A DNA stretch of 54,266 nucleotides, taken from contig CP013099.1 in NCBI GenBank assembly GCA_001447805.1, forward strand, positions 3,588,235-3,642,500, written 5' to 3'. Position numbers and translations under genes: made by a program. Under the pieces are notes generated by a model. That model made no database searches and was not told the DNA's origin. It saw only the letters and a list, made by a program, of their open reading frames with translations. Positions 16,266 through 24,807 of this stretch are shown piece by piece. Positions within the stretch are counted from its first letter, which is position 1. Each line of letters opens with the position of its first letter. Source of the DNA: Candidatus Tenderia electrophaga (GTDB taxonomy: Bacteria; Pseudomonadota; Gammaproteobacteria; Tenderiales; Tenderiaceae).

Positions 16266-16865
16266 ATGCTGCGTGCTAAACGTTACAAAACCTTTGCCAT
16301 TGTTTTGGCCGCTTTTTTTTTGGCCATGTTGTTGCCGCGTCTGGCCTATGTCCAGGAAGATAAGTTCCAGGGTGATTTCTGGAATGAAGGCGAACATTTT
16401 CAGCTCGATAGCGACGTTGTACCTGTGTCTGAAGACGGCATCCATGACCCGACCAATGACGCAGTGAAGGTTTTGCAAGCGCCGGTCGAGGCGATGGAGA
16501 ATTTTCCGCGCGATAATTCCGGTGTCATCGATTGGGTGAAAGTGTTGCGTCAAGGCCTGATTGCGCCTCGAAAGGGGCTTTACGGCGATGAGGAGATGCA
16601 TGCAGTCGATTTCGATGTGATCTTTAAGAATACCGGCTCCATGCCGTTTGTGCGTTTTCCTCACCGCCCGCATACCGAATGGCTTACCTGTAAAAACTGC
16701 CATCCCAAAATCTTTCTACCGCAAAAGGGCGGCAATCCCGTGACCATGTCCGGGATCATGCAAGGTAAGTATTGTGGCGTCTGTCATGGTAAAGTTGCCT
16801 TTCCTCCAACCAAGAATTGTGGGCGATGCCATTCCGTATCTCGAGACACCGTCGGCTTAAGATAA
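16266..16865 (+). CDS. Trihaem c7-like cytochrome, paralogue of the 13766 protein
   Basis: A 199-residue protein with a signal peptide or uncleaved anchor (MLRAKRYKTFAIVLAAFFLA...), an EDGIHDPTN module and VIDWVKVL segment, then haem motifs CKNCH, CGVCH and CGRCH. FPHRPHTEWLTCKNCHP, LPQKGGN and CGVCHGKVAFP match the 13766 protein closely. I prefer ATG 16266 because the in-frame ATG at 16221 is inside a hairpin and would place 15 residues ahead of the signal peptide. Its end overlaps the next gene by 40 nt. It is one of two diverged copies that flank the copper lipoprotein. Confidence 0.87.
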   Translation: MLRAKRYKTFAIVLAAFFLAMLLPRLAYVQEDKFQGDFWNEGEHFQLDSDVVPVSEDGIHDPTNDAVKVLQAPVEAMENFPRDNSGVIDWVKVLRQGLIAPRKGLYGDEEMHAVDFDVIFKNTGSMPFVRFPHRPHTEWLTCKNCHPKIFLPQKGGNPVTMSGIMQGKYCGVCHGKVAFPPTKNCGRCHSVSRDTVGLR

Positions 16866-18202
16866 TTGCTTGTCTCTTGGGTGCGGCGCAGCTTATCGGA
16901 TGCGCCACTACCGAGCAGACTGCTACCGCCCCTGGGCTCGAGACCGACCAGGCGGCCAGCGAACTTGCCGAGTTGTTCGAGGGGATGGGGGACGAACCGG
17001 CGTCGCAGGACCAGCAGGCAGCGGAATCAGCCCCTGCCGCGCCCATTTCAGAACAGCAGCCGAAGGATGTGATCGAAGAGGCCATCGACGAATCCGTCGA
17101 CCCCTTGGATCAAATCGCCGCCTCCGCCCCCCAGCCCGTTCTTCCCACTCCCCAAGGCGCCGCCAATATTCAGGTGTTTGATTGGCGGGTGATCGGTAGC
17201 GCCCCGGTCGGCAATTTTTTTACCGGTGTCGCGCACCATGATTTTATCCGCCCGGTGGCGATCGCCGTGCAAAGCGAATACCTCTATGTCGTCGATGACG
17301 GTGCGGATATTCTCTATCGTTTCGACCTCGCCTCGAGGCGGCTCGAGGCCTTGCTCGACTTAAAGGCCGAGATGAAAGGGGAGGTTGCCGATGTCTATGT
17401 GGATAAGGATTTTTCGTTTTATCTGACCGATACCGAAGCGGGTCGGGTGGTCCACTATGATCGCCACGGGCGTGTGCTGCAGGTGTTTCGCGACCATTTC
17501 AACCTGGTCAGGCCGGTGGCGGTGACGCGTCTGGAAAACGGCGATGTCGTGATTGCAGACGGTCATTATGATCACCTGCTGCAATTCAATAGCATGGGTA
17601 AATTGGTCGCCGCCCATGGTGGCCGTGGTACCGGAGTGGCGGAATTCATCAATATCATGACCATGGCCGAGGGGCCCGATGGTTACTACGTCGGCGCCCG
17701 TGTCGGGCGGCGTCTGCAGGTTCTCGGTCGTGACGGCAATTATCTCTATGCCTTCGAGGAAGGGGCGGTGGTATTTCCCGCCGCCATCGCGGTGGATCGC
17801 AACAACCGCAGCTATGTGGCGGACTACATGGATAACACCATCAAGGTATTCGATCGCGGCAGTTTGATTGGCACTATCGGGCGTTTCGGCACCGGTGCCG
17901 GTCAATTCAAACGGATTACCGATTTGTGGTTGGACGGTAATCGGCTCTATATCGTCGACAGCCTCAATCAACGCATCCAAGTGGCGCAGTTGGCGCCCAA
18001 TGCCGCGCCCGTTCCCGGGGCAATGTTCGACCCCGAGACCGAGCCATTGCAGGAATCCGTCCCGGAGACACAAGCCCCGCCGTCGAGCGGCTCGGTGGAC
18101 GAAATGAGGGAAGAGCCTGTGCCTGGCCCGCCAAGCGATTCCGTCCCCCAAGCAACAGAGCAATCCGCCGCGGATAGCCCTCCCGACAGCAGCGGCCAAT
18201 GA
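16826..18202 (+). CDS. NHL-repeat beta-propeller lipoprotein (first of a pair)
   Basis: A 458-residue lipoprotein (lipobox LIGC, Cys26) with an acidic Gln/Ala/Pro-rich linker to about residue 110. A six-bladed NHL-type propeller follows, with repeats such as IRPVAIAVQSEYLYVVDDG, FPAAIAVDRNNRSYVADYM and DLWLDGNRLYIVDSLNQRI. The tail is rich in Pro, Ser and Glu. ATG 16826 is chosen over TTG 16817; both overlap the preceding cytochrome gene. It overlaps the next NHL gene by 4 nt (ATGA). NHL proteins recur in multihaem cytochrome clusters, probably as periplasmic scaffolds. No haem or catalytic motif is present. Confidence 0.87.
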   Translation: MPFRISRHRRLKIIACLLGAAQLIGCATTEQTATAPGLETDQAASELAELFEGMGDEPASQDQQAAESAPAAPISEQQPKDVIEEAIDESVDPLDQIAASAPQPVLPTPQGAANIQVFDWRVIGSAPVGNFFTGVAHHDFIRPVAIAVQSEYLYVVDDGADILYRFDLASRRLEALLDLKAEMKGEVADVYVDKDFSFYLTDTEAGRVVHYDRHGRVLQVFRDHFNLVRPVAVTRLENGDVVIADGHYDHLLQFNSMGKLVAAHGGRGTGVAEFINIMTMAEGPDGYYVGARVGRRLQVLGRDGNYLYAFEEGAVVFPAAIAVDRNNRSYVADYMDNTIKVFDRGSLIGTIGRFGTGAGQFKRITDLWLDGNRLYIVDSLNQRIQVAQLAPNAAPVPGAMFDPETEPLQESVPETQAPPSSGSVDEMREEPVPGPPSDSVPQATEQSAADSPPDSSGQ

Positions 18203-19329
18203 TCATGCCGCGAGGTTTGTTGGCGGCGCTTTGCTGTCTCTCTGTGCTGTCCCTTGTGTCCGGCTGTGCCCGTCTTCCCACCGTATTTGAGTATCGTTCC
18301 GTCGAGTCGGGCGAGTTCGAGCGCGTATGGCCCGACGCGCCGGAGACGGCTCGCTATCGCTATGTCGGCGAGCTCACGGGCGAGGACAATTTTCCCCGCC
18401 CCGGTGCACAGACCCTCAATGTCGGTACGCGCTTTCTGCGCTGGCTGGTGGGTCTGGTCGGTCACGGTGAGCAGCCGATCATCCTGCAGCGGCCGCAAGC
18501 AGTGGCCAGCAATTCCCAGGGGCGGATTTTTGTCAGCGATGTCAGCCGCCAGGCGGTGTATGTGTTCGATACCGCGCAGGCTGAACTGTTGGTATGGGAA
18601 TACGCCGCCGCCGACGTGCGCTTCGAGCTGCCCATCGGCCTGGCGCCGACGGCCGATGGCGGGGTGTGGGTCGCCGACGCCTCCTTGGGCGTGGTAACCC
18701 GTCTCGGGGCGGACGGCGAGCCGCTGGATTATTTCGGTCTTGATCAGCTTCAGCATCCCACCGGTCTGGCCTGGGACGCGTCGCGCCAGCGTCTTTACGT
18801 TGCCGACCGGGGTGCCAACAACATCAAGGTCTACGACGCGGCCGGCGGCTTGCAGTTCGAGTTCAGTGAGTTCGGCGAGGCCGACGGCCAGCTCAACGGT
18901 CCGACCTACCTGTTCTGGCGTGATGATCAGCTCTATGTCACCGATACCCTGAATTCGCGCATCCAGGTGTTTTCGCCGCAGGGGGAATACCTGTCCGGCT
19001 TCGGGCGCCGCGGGCTTTATCTGGGCGACCTGCCACGTCCCAAGGGCGTGGCGGTGAGTCAAGACGGGAAAATCTATGTGGTAGAATCGTATTACGACTA
19101 TTTGTTAATATTCAACCGTAAAGGTGAGTTATTATTGCCGATTGGCGGCACAGGCCATCAGGTGGGGCAGTTCTATTTGCCCGCAGGGGTATGGGTTGAT
19201 AACAACTACGTTTATGTCGCGGACACCTTCAACGGCCGCGTAATGATATTTGAATATCTGGGAGAGGGAGATGCGTCGGACGTTGCAGGTGACAGCAGCT
19301 CTGATATTGACGACGCTGCTGGGGGTTAG
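18199..19329 (+). CDS. NHL-repeat beta-propeller lipoprotein (second of a pair)
   Basis: A 376-residue lipoprotein (lipobox LVSGC, Cys23) made almost wholly of an NHL propeller: LQRPQAVASNSQGRIFVSD, FELPIGLAPTADGGVWVAD, LQHPTGLAWDASRQRLYVAD, LNGPTYLFWRDDQLYVTD and two further blades. Start ATG 18199 overlaps the upstream stop in ATGA. Its 3' end overlaps the start of the 11-haem cytochrome gene by 59 nt, so the three genes are tightly coupled. It lacks the acidic linker and tail of its neighbour. It is probably a partner or scaffold for the large cytochrome. Confidence 0.88.
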   Translation: MIMPRGLLAALCCLSVLSLVSGCARLPTVFEYRSVESGEFERVWPDAPETARYRYVGELTGEDNFPRPGAQTLNVGTRFLRWLVGLVGHGEQPIILQRPQAVASNSQGRIFVSDVSRQAVYVFDTAQAELLVWEYAAADVRFELPIGLAPTADGGVWVADASLGVVTRLGADGEPLDYFGLDQLQHPTGLAWDASRQRLYVADRGANNIKVYDAAGGLQFEFSEFGEADGQLNGPTYLFWRDDQLYVTDTLNSRIQVFSPQGEYLSGFGRRGLYLGDLPRPKGVAVSQDGKIYVVESYYDYLLIFNRKGELLLPIGGTGHQVGQFYLPAGVWVDNNYVYVADTFNGRVMIFEYLGEGDASDVAGDSSSDIDDAAGG

Positions 19330-21988
19330 CGCCCAAGCCGAAATAATATCGGATATACGCAATACCAAACATAACTTCTCTGCCACTGTTGTCCCCGCCC
19401 TGCCGGACGGCGCCAGCCGCACCGTGCAGGCGCGCTCGGAGTCGCAGATCTGCGCCTTCTGTCATACCCCCCACAAGGCGACCAAACAGGGGCAGGCGCC
19501 GATCTGGAATCGCAAGCTCTCCAACGCCACCTACAGCCCCTATACCAGCACCTCGATCAATGCCGTCGATCTGGGCCAGCCCAACACCAAATCCAAACTG
19601 TGTCTTTCCTGCCATGACGGCACCCTGGCCATCGGCTCGGTCAACGTCCTCAATCGGGAGGAAGACCCCCAAATTAATATGACGGGTGTCGCCGCTGACG
19701 GCACCATGCCGGATGGTCTGGGCGAGCGTACCGGTTTTACCCGCCGCTTGGGCACCGATCTGACCAACGACCATCCTATTTCCTTCACTTACGACGCCTC
19801 CCAAGCCGTGCGTGACGGTGAGCTGCGCGACCCCAATGCGGTGACCTTTTTGGGTGAGCGTAATCGCCGTATCAGTCACAACAAGCCCACGTTGCCGCTG
19901 GAAGACGGCCAGATGGAGTGTGTCTCCTGCCACGATCCCCATGTACGTAGCACCTCAGGCGAGAACATCAAGTTTCTGCGCGTCAACCGTTTTCAGCAGG
20001 CCACACCGGTGGAGGGGACGTTCGACCAGGCCAATGACATCATCTGTCTGGCCTGTCACGAAAAGGCCGGCTGGGCTGATTCGGCGCACGCCAACATGGC
20101 CGTCGCCGATGAACGCTACACCGATGCCGCCGCCGAAGTGCGCGAGTTTCCGCAGGATATGCAGGTCTGGCAGGCCGCCTGTCTCAACTGCCATGATCCG
20201 CACACGGTGCAGGGCTCACGCCGCCTGCTGCGCGAAGGTACCGACGACGCCGGCCAGCTGGTGAGTGCCGCCAATGACACCATTCGCATCAAGCAGGGCG
20301 GCAATCCGGCTATCGAGGAGACTTGTTACGCCTGTCACTCCACTGACGGTAATGTGTTGCAGGGGCAGCCCAACAAGGGTGTGTTCGAGGTGCCGGACAT
20401 CAAGACCGACTTCACCACCATGCGCATCCACATGCCGATCGCCAGCGCGGACCAGCCGGCCGGCGAGGAACGCCACGCCATCGGCACGCATCCGTCGCCC
20501 CAGAATGGCAAGGACTTTATGGAGTCGCAGCAGCGTCTCGGCAAGGGCGATCTGACCAACCGCCACGCCGAATGTACCGATTGCCATAATCCGCACCGGG
20601 TGGTCAAGAATCGTCGTTTCAATGACGATCCCAAGATCCCGGACAACGAGGGGACTCATGACCACACCCTGACCCAGCTCGCCGGCACCCCCGAGGGTAT
20701 GCATACCAATATCGCTTCGGGTGTATTGCGCGGCGCCTGGGGGGTGGAGCCGGGCGGCTGGCCCACCACTGAATTCACCAGCGTGCCGGTGTCCTTCGAC
20801 GTCAAGCGCGGCGACGCCGTGGTGGGCGGCAGTACCGACGTCAGCGCGCCCTATGTCACCCGTGAATACCAGATTTGTATGAAATGTCATTCCAACTACG
20901 GCTATGACACGCCGCCGCCGCTGGGCACCAATCATGCCGGCGGCACGCCGCCGGGGACCAATGCCTTGTTTAATTACACCAATCAAGGCATGGAGTATCA
21001 GTCGCCCGACGACCACAAGGGTGAAGGGACTCCGGCGACCCCGACCGGCGCCCTCTCGGGCAGTGTCGGCGAATGCGCCGAGGTCAATACGGGCACCCTG
21101 AACACGGCGGCCGATCCCAATTACGACACCTTCATCAAGCGTGCCGGTTATCGGGATTCCTTCGGCAACTGCGTCAACTATGTCACCGACAACCATCGTT
21201 CCTGGCACCCCGTGCTCAAAGAGACCGGGCGCACCCCCGCGGTGCGCAACGCCAATGCGGATGACTGGCACGAGCCCTTCAATGCCGCCGTCGGCGTGCA
21301 GACCATGTACTGCACCGACTGCCACGGCTCCGATACCGCCCAGGGCACCGTCGTGCCGCGCGGGCTGCAGCCCCACGGCAACGTCTGGGGCCCCCATGGT
21401 TCGGACAACGAGTTCTTGCTGAAGGGCAGTTGGAGCGATCAAACCGGGCAGAACACACCGACCGACGGCCTGTGCTTCAAGTGTCACAACTACAATTTCT
21501 ACGGCCGGGAGTTTCCCACCGGCGTTATCAATGCCAACCAAACCCAGAGCAGTGGTTTTAGCCGTGATCCGGCCTTGGGCGTGGCGGCCTGTCTTTACGT
21601 GCCCCAGGTCAATCTGCACACCGGCCATGCCCAGGAACGCCAGGTGGCCAACTTCCGTTGTAGCTACTGCCACGTGTCCATCCCGCACGGCTGGAAGAAT
21701 AAGAATTTCCTTGCCAATCTCAACGACGTCGGCCCCGAAGTCGGCCTGCCGACGCCGGGCAACCAGGTGCGCAACAATCAGACCAGCCGTTACTACCGCG
21801 GTCCGTATTACAACGGCGCCGTGCTGAAGGTGGTGCAGTTCCGCCAAAGCGGTGAATGGATACACAACAGTTGCGGTTCCGCCGGCAATCCGGGCAACGG
21901 GCGGGTCGGCGGCAACAACAATTTCGGCAACATTCCCTGGATGACGGATCAGGGGTCAGGCAGTGAGGCCTGTAACCTGCTGCCATGA
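19271..21988 (+). CDS. Undecahaem (11 CxxCH) c-type cytochrome, probable surface component of the conduit
   Basis: A 905-residue protein with signal peptide (MRRTLQVTAALILTTLLG..., cleavage after AQA) and eleven CxxCH motifs: CAFCH, CLSCH, CVSCH, CLACH, CLNCH, CYACH, CTDCH, CMKCH, CTDCH, CFKCH and CSYCH. The first third repeats the pattern of the tetrahaem protein (TKHNF, FCHTPH, PIWNR, SCHDGTLA, DLTNDHP, SCHDPH). The rest is unlike anything I can name. There is no lipobox. ATG 19271 has GGAGAGGGAG just upstream; the ORF-level start at 19250 would precede this site. It overlaps the NHL gene before it and resB after it (ATGA). Size and haem number suit an outer-membrane or surface electron-transfer protein. 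Confidence 0.9.
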   Translation: MRRTLQVTAALILTTLLGVSAQAEIISDIRNTKHNFSATVVPALPDGASRTVQARSESQICAFCHTPHKATKQGQAPIWNRKLSNATYSPYTSTSINAVDLGQPNTKSKLCLSCHDGTLAIGSVNVLNREEDPQINMTGVAADGTMPDGLGERTGFTRRLGTDLTNDHPISFTYDASQAVRDGELRDPNAVTFLGERNRRISHNKPTLPLEDGQMECVSCHDPHVRSTSGENIKFLRVNRFQQATPVEGTFDQANDIICLACHEKAGWADSAHANMAVADERYTDAAAEVREFPQDMQVWQAACLNCHDPHTVQGSRRLLREGTDDAGQLVSAANDTIRIKQGGNPAIEETCYACHSTDGNVLQGQPNKGVFEVPDIKTDFTTMRIHMPIASADQPAGEERHAIGTHPSPQNGKDFMESQQRLGKGDLTNRHAECTDCHNPHRVVKNRRFNDDPKIPDNEGTHDHTLTQLAGTPEGMHTNIASGVLRGAWGVEPGGWPTTEFTSVPVSFDVKRGDAVVGGSTDVSAPYVTREYQICMKCHSNYGYDTPPPLGTNHAGGTPPGTNALFNYTNQGMEYQSPDDHKGEGTPATPTGALSGSVGECAEVNTGTLNTAADPNYDTFIKRAGYRDSFGNCVNYVTDNHRSWHPVLKETGRTPAVRNANADDWHEPFNAAVGVQTMYCTDCHGSDTAQGTVVPRGLQPHGNVWGPHGSDNEFLLKGSWSDQTGQNTPTDGLCFKCHNYNFYGREFPTGVINANQTQSSGFSRDPALGVAACLYVPQVNLHTGHAQERQVANFRCSYCHVSIPHGWKNKNFLANLNDVGPEVGLPTPGNQVRNNQTSRYYRGPYYNGAVLKVVQFRQSGEWIHNSCGSAGNPGNGRVGGNNNFGNIPWMTDQGSGSEACNLLP

Positions 21989-23013
21989 TGTTCGGACTGC
22001 GCAGGTTGGCCTCGACCCGGCTGACCTTGGTGGGAATGGCCCTGCTCGCGGTCGGGGCCGGCTTGAGCTATGACAATCCCGATGACGTCTCGGCCTGGGT
22101 GCTCACCGCGCCGTTGCTGTTGCTGGCTCTGAATCTGCTCGCCGCCATTATTACCCAGCCCGGCATCAACCGCCGCCCCGGGCTGTTGATGTTCCACATC
22201 GGGTTGCTTTCTATTTGTATCCTGGCGGCGCTGGGTCGGCTGACCCATTTCGAATCCCGTGTCGAGATCAGCCAGGACAGCGCCTTCGATCCGCGCGCCA
22301 TGCAGGAGATCAGTCAGGGACCCTGGCATGCAGATGAACTGGACAAACTCCGCTTTGTCCAACAGGGCTATACCGTGGAGTATCGGCCGGGCCTGGTGCG
22401 CGGCAAGACGCGCAGCCAGGTGTTGGTCCCCGACGGGCGCAGCGGCTGGGAGCCGCGGGTGGTCGGCGACGACACGCCCCTGATTCTGGACGGTTATCGT
22501 TTCTACACTACCTTTAACAAGGGGTTTGCCGCGGTGCTGAGCTGGATTCCACGGCAGGGCGAGGCGGTCACCGGCACCATACACATGCCGTCGTATCCGC
22601 TGTTCGAATACAAGCAGGCCAACAGCTGGATACCGCCGGGCAGTGACGCGCAGATAAAGTTCTGGCTGCGCCTCGACACCGGTTATGACCTGGAGTCGGA
22701 ATGGTTGTTGGACCACCAGCACACCGAGGGCGTGCTGGTGGTCAACGATGGCGACCGGCGTGTCGAGTTGCAGGCCGGGCAGGGCATCGATCTGCCGGGC
22801 GGCCACCTGCGCTATGAGGCGCTGAGCACCTGGATGGGTTACAAGATCTTCTATGATCCGACCCTGAAGTGGCTGTTCATCGCCGCCGTGTGGACGGTGT
22901 TCGGGCTGAGTCTGCACTACTGGAGCAAGTTCCGCCATCAGCCCCTGGCCGAATCCGGCGCCAAGCAAGCACAGCAGGACAGTATTATGAACTACAAGGT
23001 GACAAACTCATGA
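21985..23013 (+). CDS. resB: ResB/Ccs1-like cytochrome c biogenesis protein (System II)
   Basis: A 342-residue membrane protein with three N-terminal hydrophobic helices, a large periplasmic domain (about residues 85-285) and a final helix before the C-terminus (WLFIAAVWTVFGLSLHYW). This is a compact ResB-like arrangement, shorter than Bacillus ResB but like ResB-domain proteins paired with CcsA in multihaem-rich bacteria. ResB and CcsA together form the System II haem exporter/synthetase that attaches haem to apocytochromes. Its start overlaps the stop of the 11-haem gene (ATGA) and its stop overlaps ccsA (ATGA), so it is in the conduit operon. Confidence 0.82.
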   Translation: MMFGLRRLASTRLTLVGMALLAVGAGLSYDNPDDVSAWVLTAPLLLLALNLLAAIITQPGINRRPGLLMFHIGLLSICILAALGRLTHFESRVEISQDSAFDPRAMQEISQGPWHADELDKLRFVQQGYTVEYRPGLVRGKTRSQVLVPDGRSGWEPRVVGDDTPLILDGYRFYTTFNKGFAAVLSWIPRQGEAVTGTIHMPSYPLFEYKQANSWIPPGSDAQIKFWLRLDTGYDLESEWLLDHQHTEGVLVVNDGDRRVELQAGQGIDLPGGHLRYEALSTWMGYKIFYDPTLKWLFIAAVWTVFGLSLHYWSKFRHQPLAESGAKQAQQDSIMNYKVTNS

Positions 23014-23867
23014 CTGCCATACCGATCGAAGTCCCCTGGATGTGGGCGGGCCTGGTGGCCTATGCCCTGGCCACCTTGCTGGCCTTCAAGAGCGTCTGGC
23101 ACTTGGGCGCCGAAGGGCCGGGCGCCGCCATGACCTTGCCCAGCCGCAGCACCGAGCGCTGGATTCTGATATGCATCGCCAGCGGCGTGGCGCTGCTGGC
23201 CGCCGCCCTGGCGCTACGCTGGATGCGTCTCGGTCACGGCCCCTTCGTCAATCTGTACGAATTGTTAATAAGTCAGCTGTTCAGTCTCGGCCTGATCTAT
23301 GCGCTGGTCTACTGGCGCGTGCCCAAGCTGCGCGCCAGCGCGGTCGTAGTGTTGCCGTTGATCTGGATTCTGGGCACCTGGGTCCTGTTCCTGGAGCCTG
23401 AAGACAGCCTGTTCCCGCCCACCTATTCCAATAACTGGCTGTGGGCCCATGTGGGCTTCGGCAAGGTGTTTCTCTCTTTTTGCCTGGTGGCGGCCGGCCT
23501 GGCCGGCGTCATTTTGCTGCGCGCCATTCCCCGCTTCGCGCGCAGCTTCTCACACATGAGCGATGCCGCCTTGGACAACCTGGCCTGGCGCTTCATGATG
23601 CTGGCCCTGATCTTCGACAGCCTGATGCTCATCGCCGGCGCGGTCTGGGCCCAGGACGCCTGGGGCCGCTTCTGGCAATGGGATGCCCTGGAGACCTCCT
23701 CCTTCATGACCTGGCTGTCCATCGCCGCGGGCATCCATGCGCGCCTCAGCTACAACATCCCGGTGCGCATCGGGGCAGTGGTCATTCTGGCCATCTTCGG
23801 CCTGGCCTTCACCACCTATTTCGGCGCGCCCTTTTACAGTGAAGCGGCCCACAAGGGAGTGATCTGA
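23010..23867 (+). CDS. ccsA: CcsA-type cytochrome c synthetase subunit (System II)
   Basis: A 285-residue protein with about eight transmembrane segments and the Trp-rich WWD motif WGRFWQWDALETSSFMTWL that binds haem in the periplasmic face of CcsA/CcmC/CcmF proteins. Histidines that could ligate haem lie in WAHVGFGK and GIHARLSYN. ATG 23010 overlaps the resB stop in ATGA; an open frame from 22869 lies inside resB and is not the start. This is the catalytic partner of ResB. The window also holds a complete System I operon, so the two systems coexist. Confidence 0.9.
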   Translation: MTAIPIEVPWMWAGLVAYALATLLAFKSVWHLGAEGPGAAMTLPSRSTERWILICIASGVALLAAALALRWMRLGHGPFVNLYELLISQLFSLGLIYALVYWRVPKLRASAVVVLPLIWILGTWVLFLEPEDSLFPPTYSNNWLWAHVGFGKVFLSFCLVAAGLAGVILLRAIPRFARSFSHMSDAALDNLAWRFMMLALIFDSLMLIAGAVWAQDAWGRFWQWDALETSSFMTWLSIAAGIHARLSYNIPVRIGAVVILAIFGLAFTTYFGAPFYSEAAHKGVI

Positions 23868-24542
23868 GTGCACGGCCTGATGGAAAAGACCACCACCTTC
23901 ACCGCCCTGGCGCTGGTGCTGATGATGCTGGCATTGCTGTCCGGCTTCGCCAATCGCGCCCAGTTCGCCTATCAGCCGCCGAGGCTCGAAAGCGAACCCC
24001 CGATCGATGCCCAGGCCGATCCCCAGGGCCACGCCCGTCAATACCGTGCGCGCCTGCTCGATGAGCGTTTCCAGCAGGCGGTGGCCATGTTGCACGCCAA
24101 ACGCTATGACTTCGCCATCACCGCTCTGCACCGCGTCATCGAGCTGGCCCCCGAGATGCCCGAGGCATATGTCAACATGGGCTACGCCCTGATCGGCAAA
24201 CAGGATTACCAGGCCGCGGCCGACTTTTTCAGCGCCGCCATCGAACTCAAGCCCTACCAGGCCAACGCCTACTGGGGCTTGGCGGTGTCGCTGGAACAGC
24301 TCGAGGATCTGGCCGGGGCCATGGGCGCCATGCGCACCTTTATCCATCTCTCGCCGCCCAACGATCCCTTCCTGCGCAAGGCCCGTTCGGCCTTGTGGGA
24401 GTGGGAGTCCACCCTCAAGCGCGGCCCCTTGCCCGAGGCGGAACAGGAATGGATTGAACGACGCAGCGCCGAATGGGACGAGCGCAATAGCCTGGAGGCC
24501 GATATGCCCGCGGCGCGAGAGCGCGCCATCGAGGTGAATTAA
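23868..24542 (+). CDS. Membrane-anchored TPR protein following resB-ccsA
   Basis: A 224-residue protein with one N-terminal helix (residues ~10-28), then two or three tetratricopeptide repeats (YDFAITALHRVIELAPEMPEAYVNMGYALIG, YQAAADFFSAAIELKPYQANAYWGLA split by a few residues) and a charged C-terminus. GTG 23868 directly follows the ccsA stop, with GGGAG about 10 nt upstream; ATG 23880 is an alternative. TPR proteins such as CcmI/CycH present apocytochromes to the haem lyase, so a chaperone role for System II substrates is a sensible guess. It is the last gene of the conduit transcript; I see no clear terminator in 24543-24807. Confidence 0.75.
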   Translation: MHGLMEKTTTFTALALVLMMLALLSGFANRAQFAYQPPRLESEPPIDAQADPQGHARQYRARLLDERFQQAVAMLHAKRYDFAITALHRVIELAPEMPEAYVNMGYALIGKQDYQAAADFFSAAIELKPYQANAYWGLAVSLEQLEDLAGAMGAMRTFIHLSPPNDPFLRKARSALWEWESTLKRGPLPEAEQEWIERRSAEWDERNSLEADMPAARERAIEVN

Positions 24543-24807
24543 GCCGTATGCCTCGCTGGCCAGCGCTCTTCTGGGGGGAGAGGGACGTGGCGGCAATCTT
24601 GGGCCCGCCCACGCGTTTATTCATAGTCGACTGACAAAGGTGACCTGCTCGTGTGCCAGCAGTGGCGCGAGGTCCGACCGGCGCATGGATCGCTTTTTGT
24701 CATCGACGTGAGTGATCGACCCAGACCACGCCAGGCCGACCGCAGACCATTGTTTCCCGTTCACTGAGTAATCACGCAAGGCGTCACGCCCATCCCGATG
24801 GTTAGGC
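24543..24807. other. 265-bp intergenic gap between convergent genes
   Basis: The gap separates the end of the conduit/ccs operon from the end of batD. I found no ORF with family resemblance, no tRNA and no clear intrinsic terminator on either strand. Either Rho-dependent termination or a structure that I cannot see must separate the transcripts. Confidence 0.6.

Noticed and set aside
21590-21650. Possible twelfth, atypical haem motif (CLYVPQVNLHTGH) in the large cytochrome
   Set aside because: There is no second cysteine before the histidine, so it cannot be a known covalent haem motif; the Cys and His may be structural or ligands.
20216-21865. Reverse 549-residue ORF inside the 11-haem gene
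   Set aside because: Antisense shadow; the forward frame has eleven CxxCH motifs that could not arise by chance.
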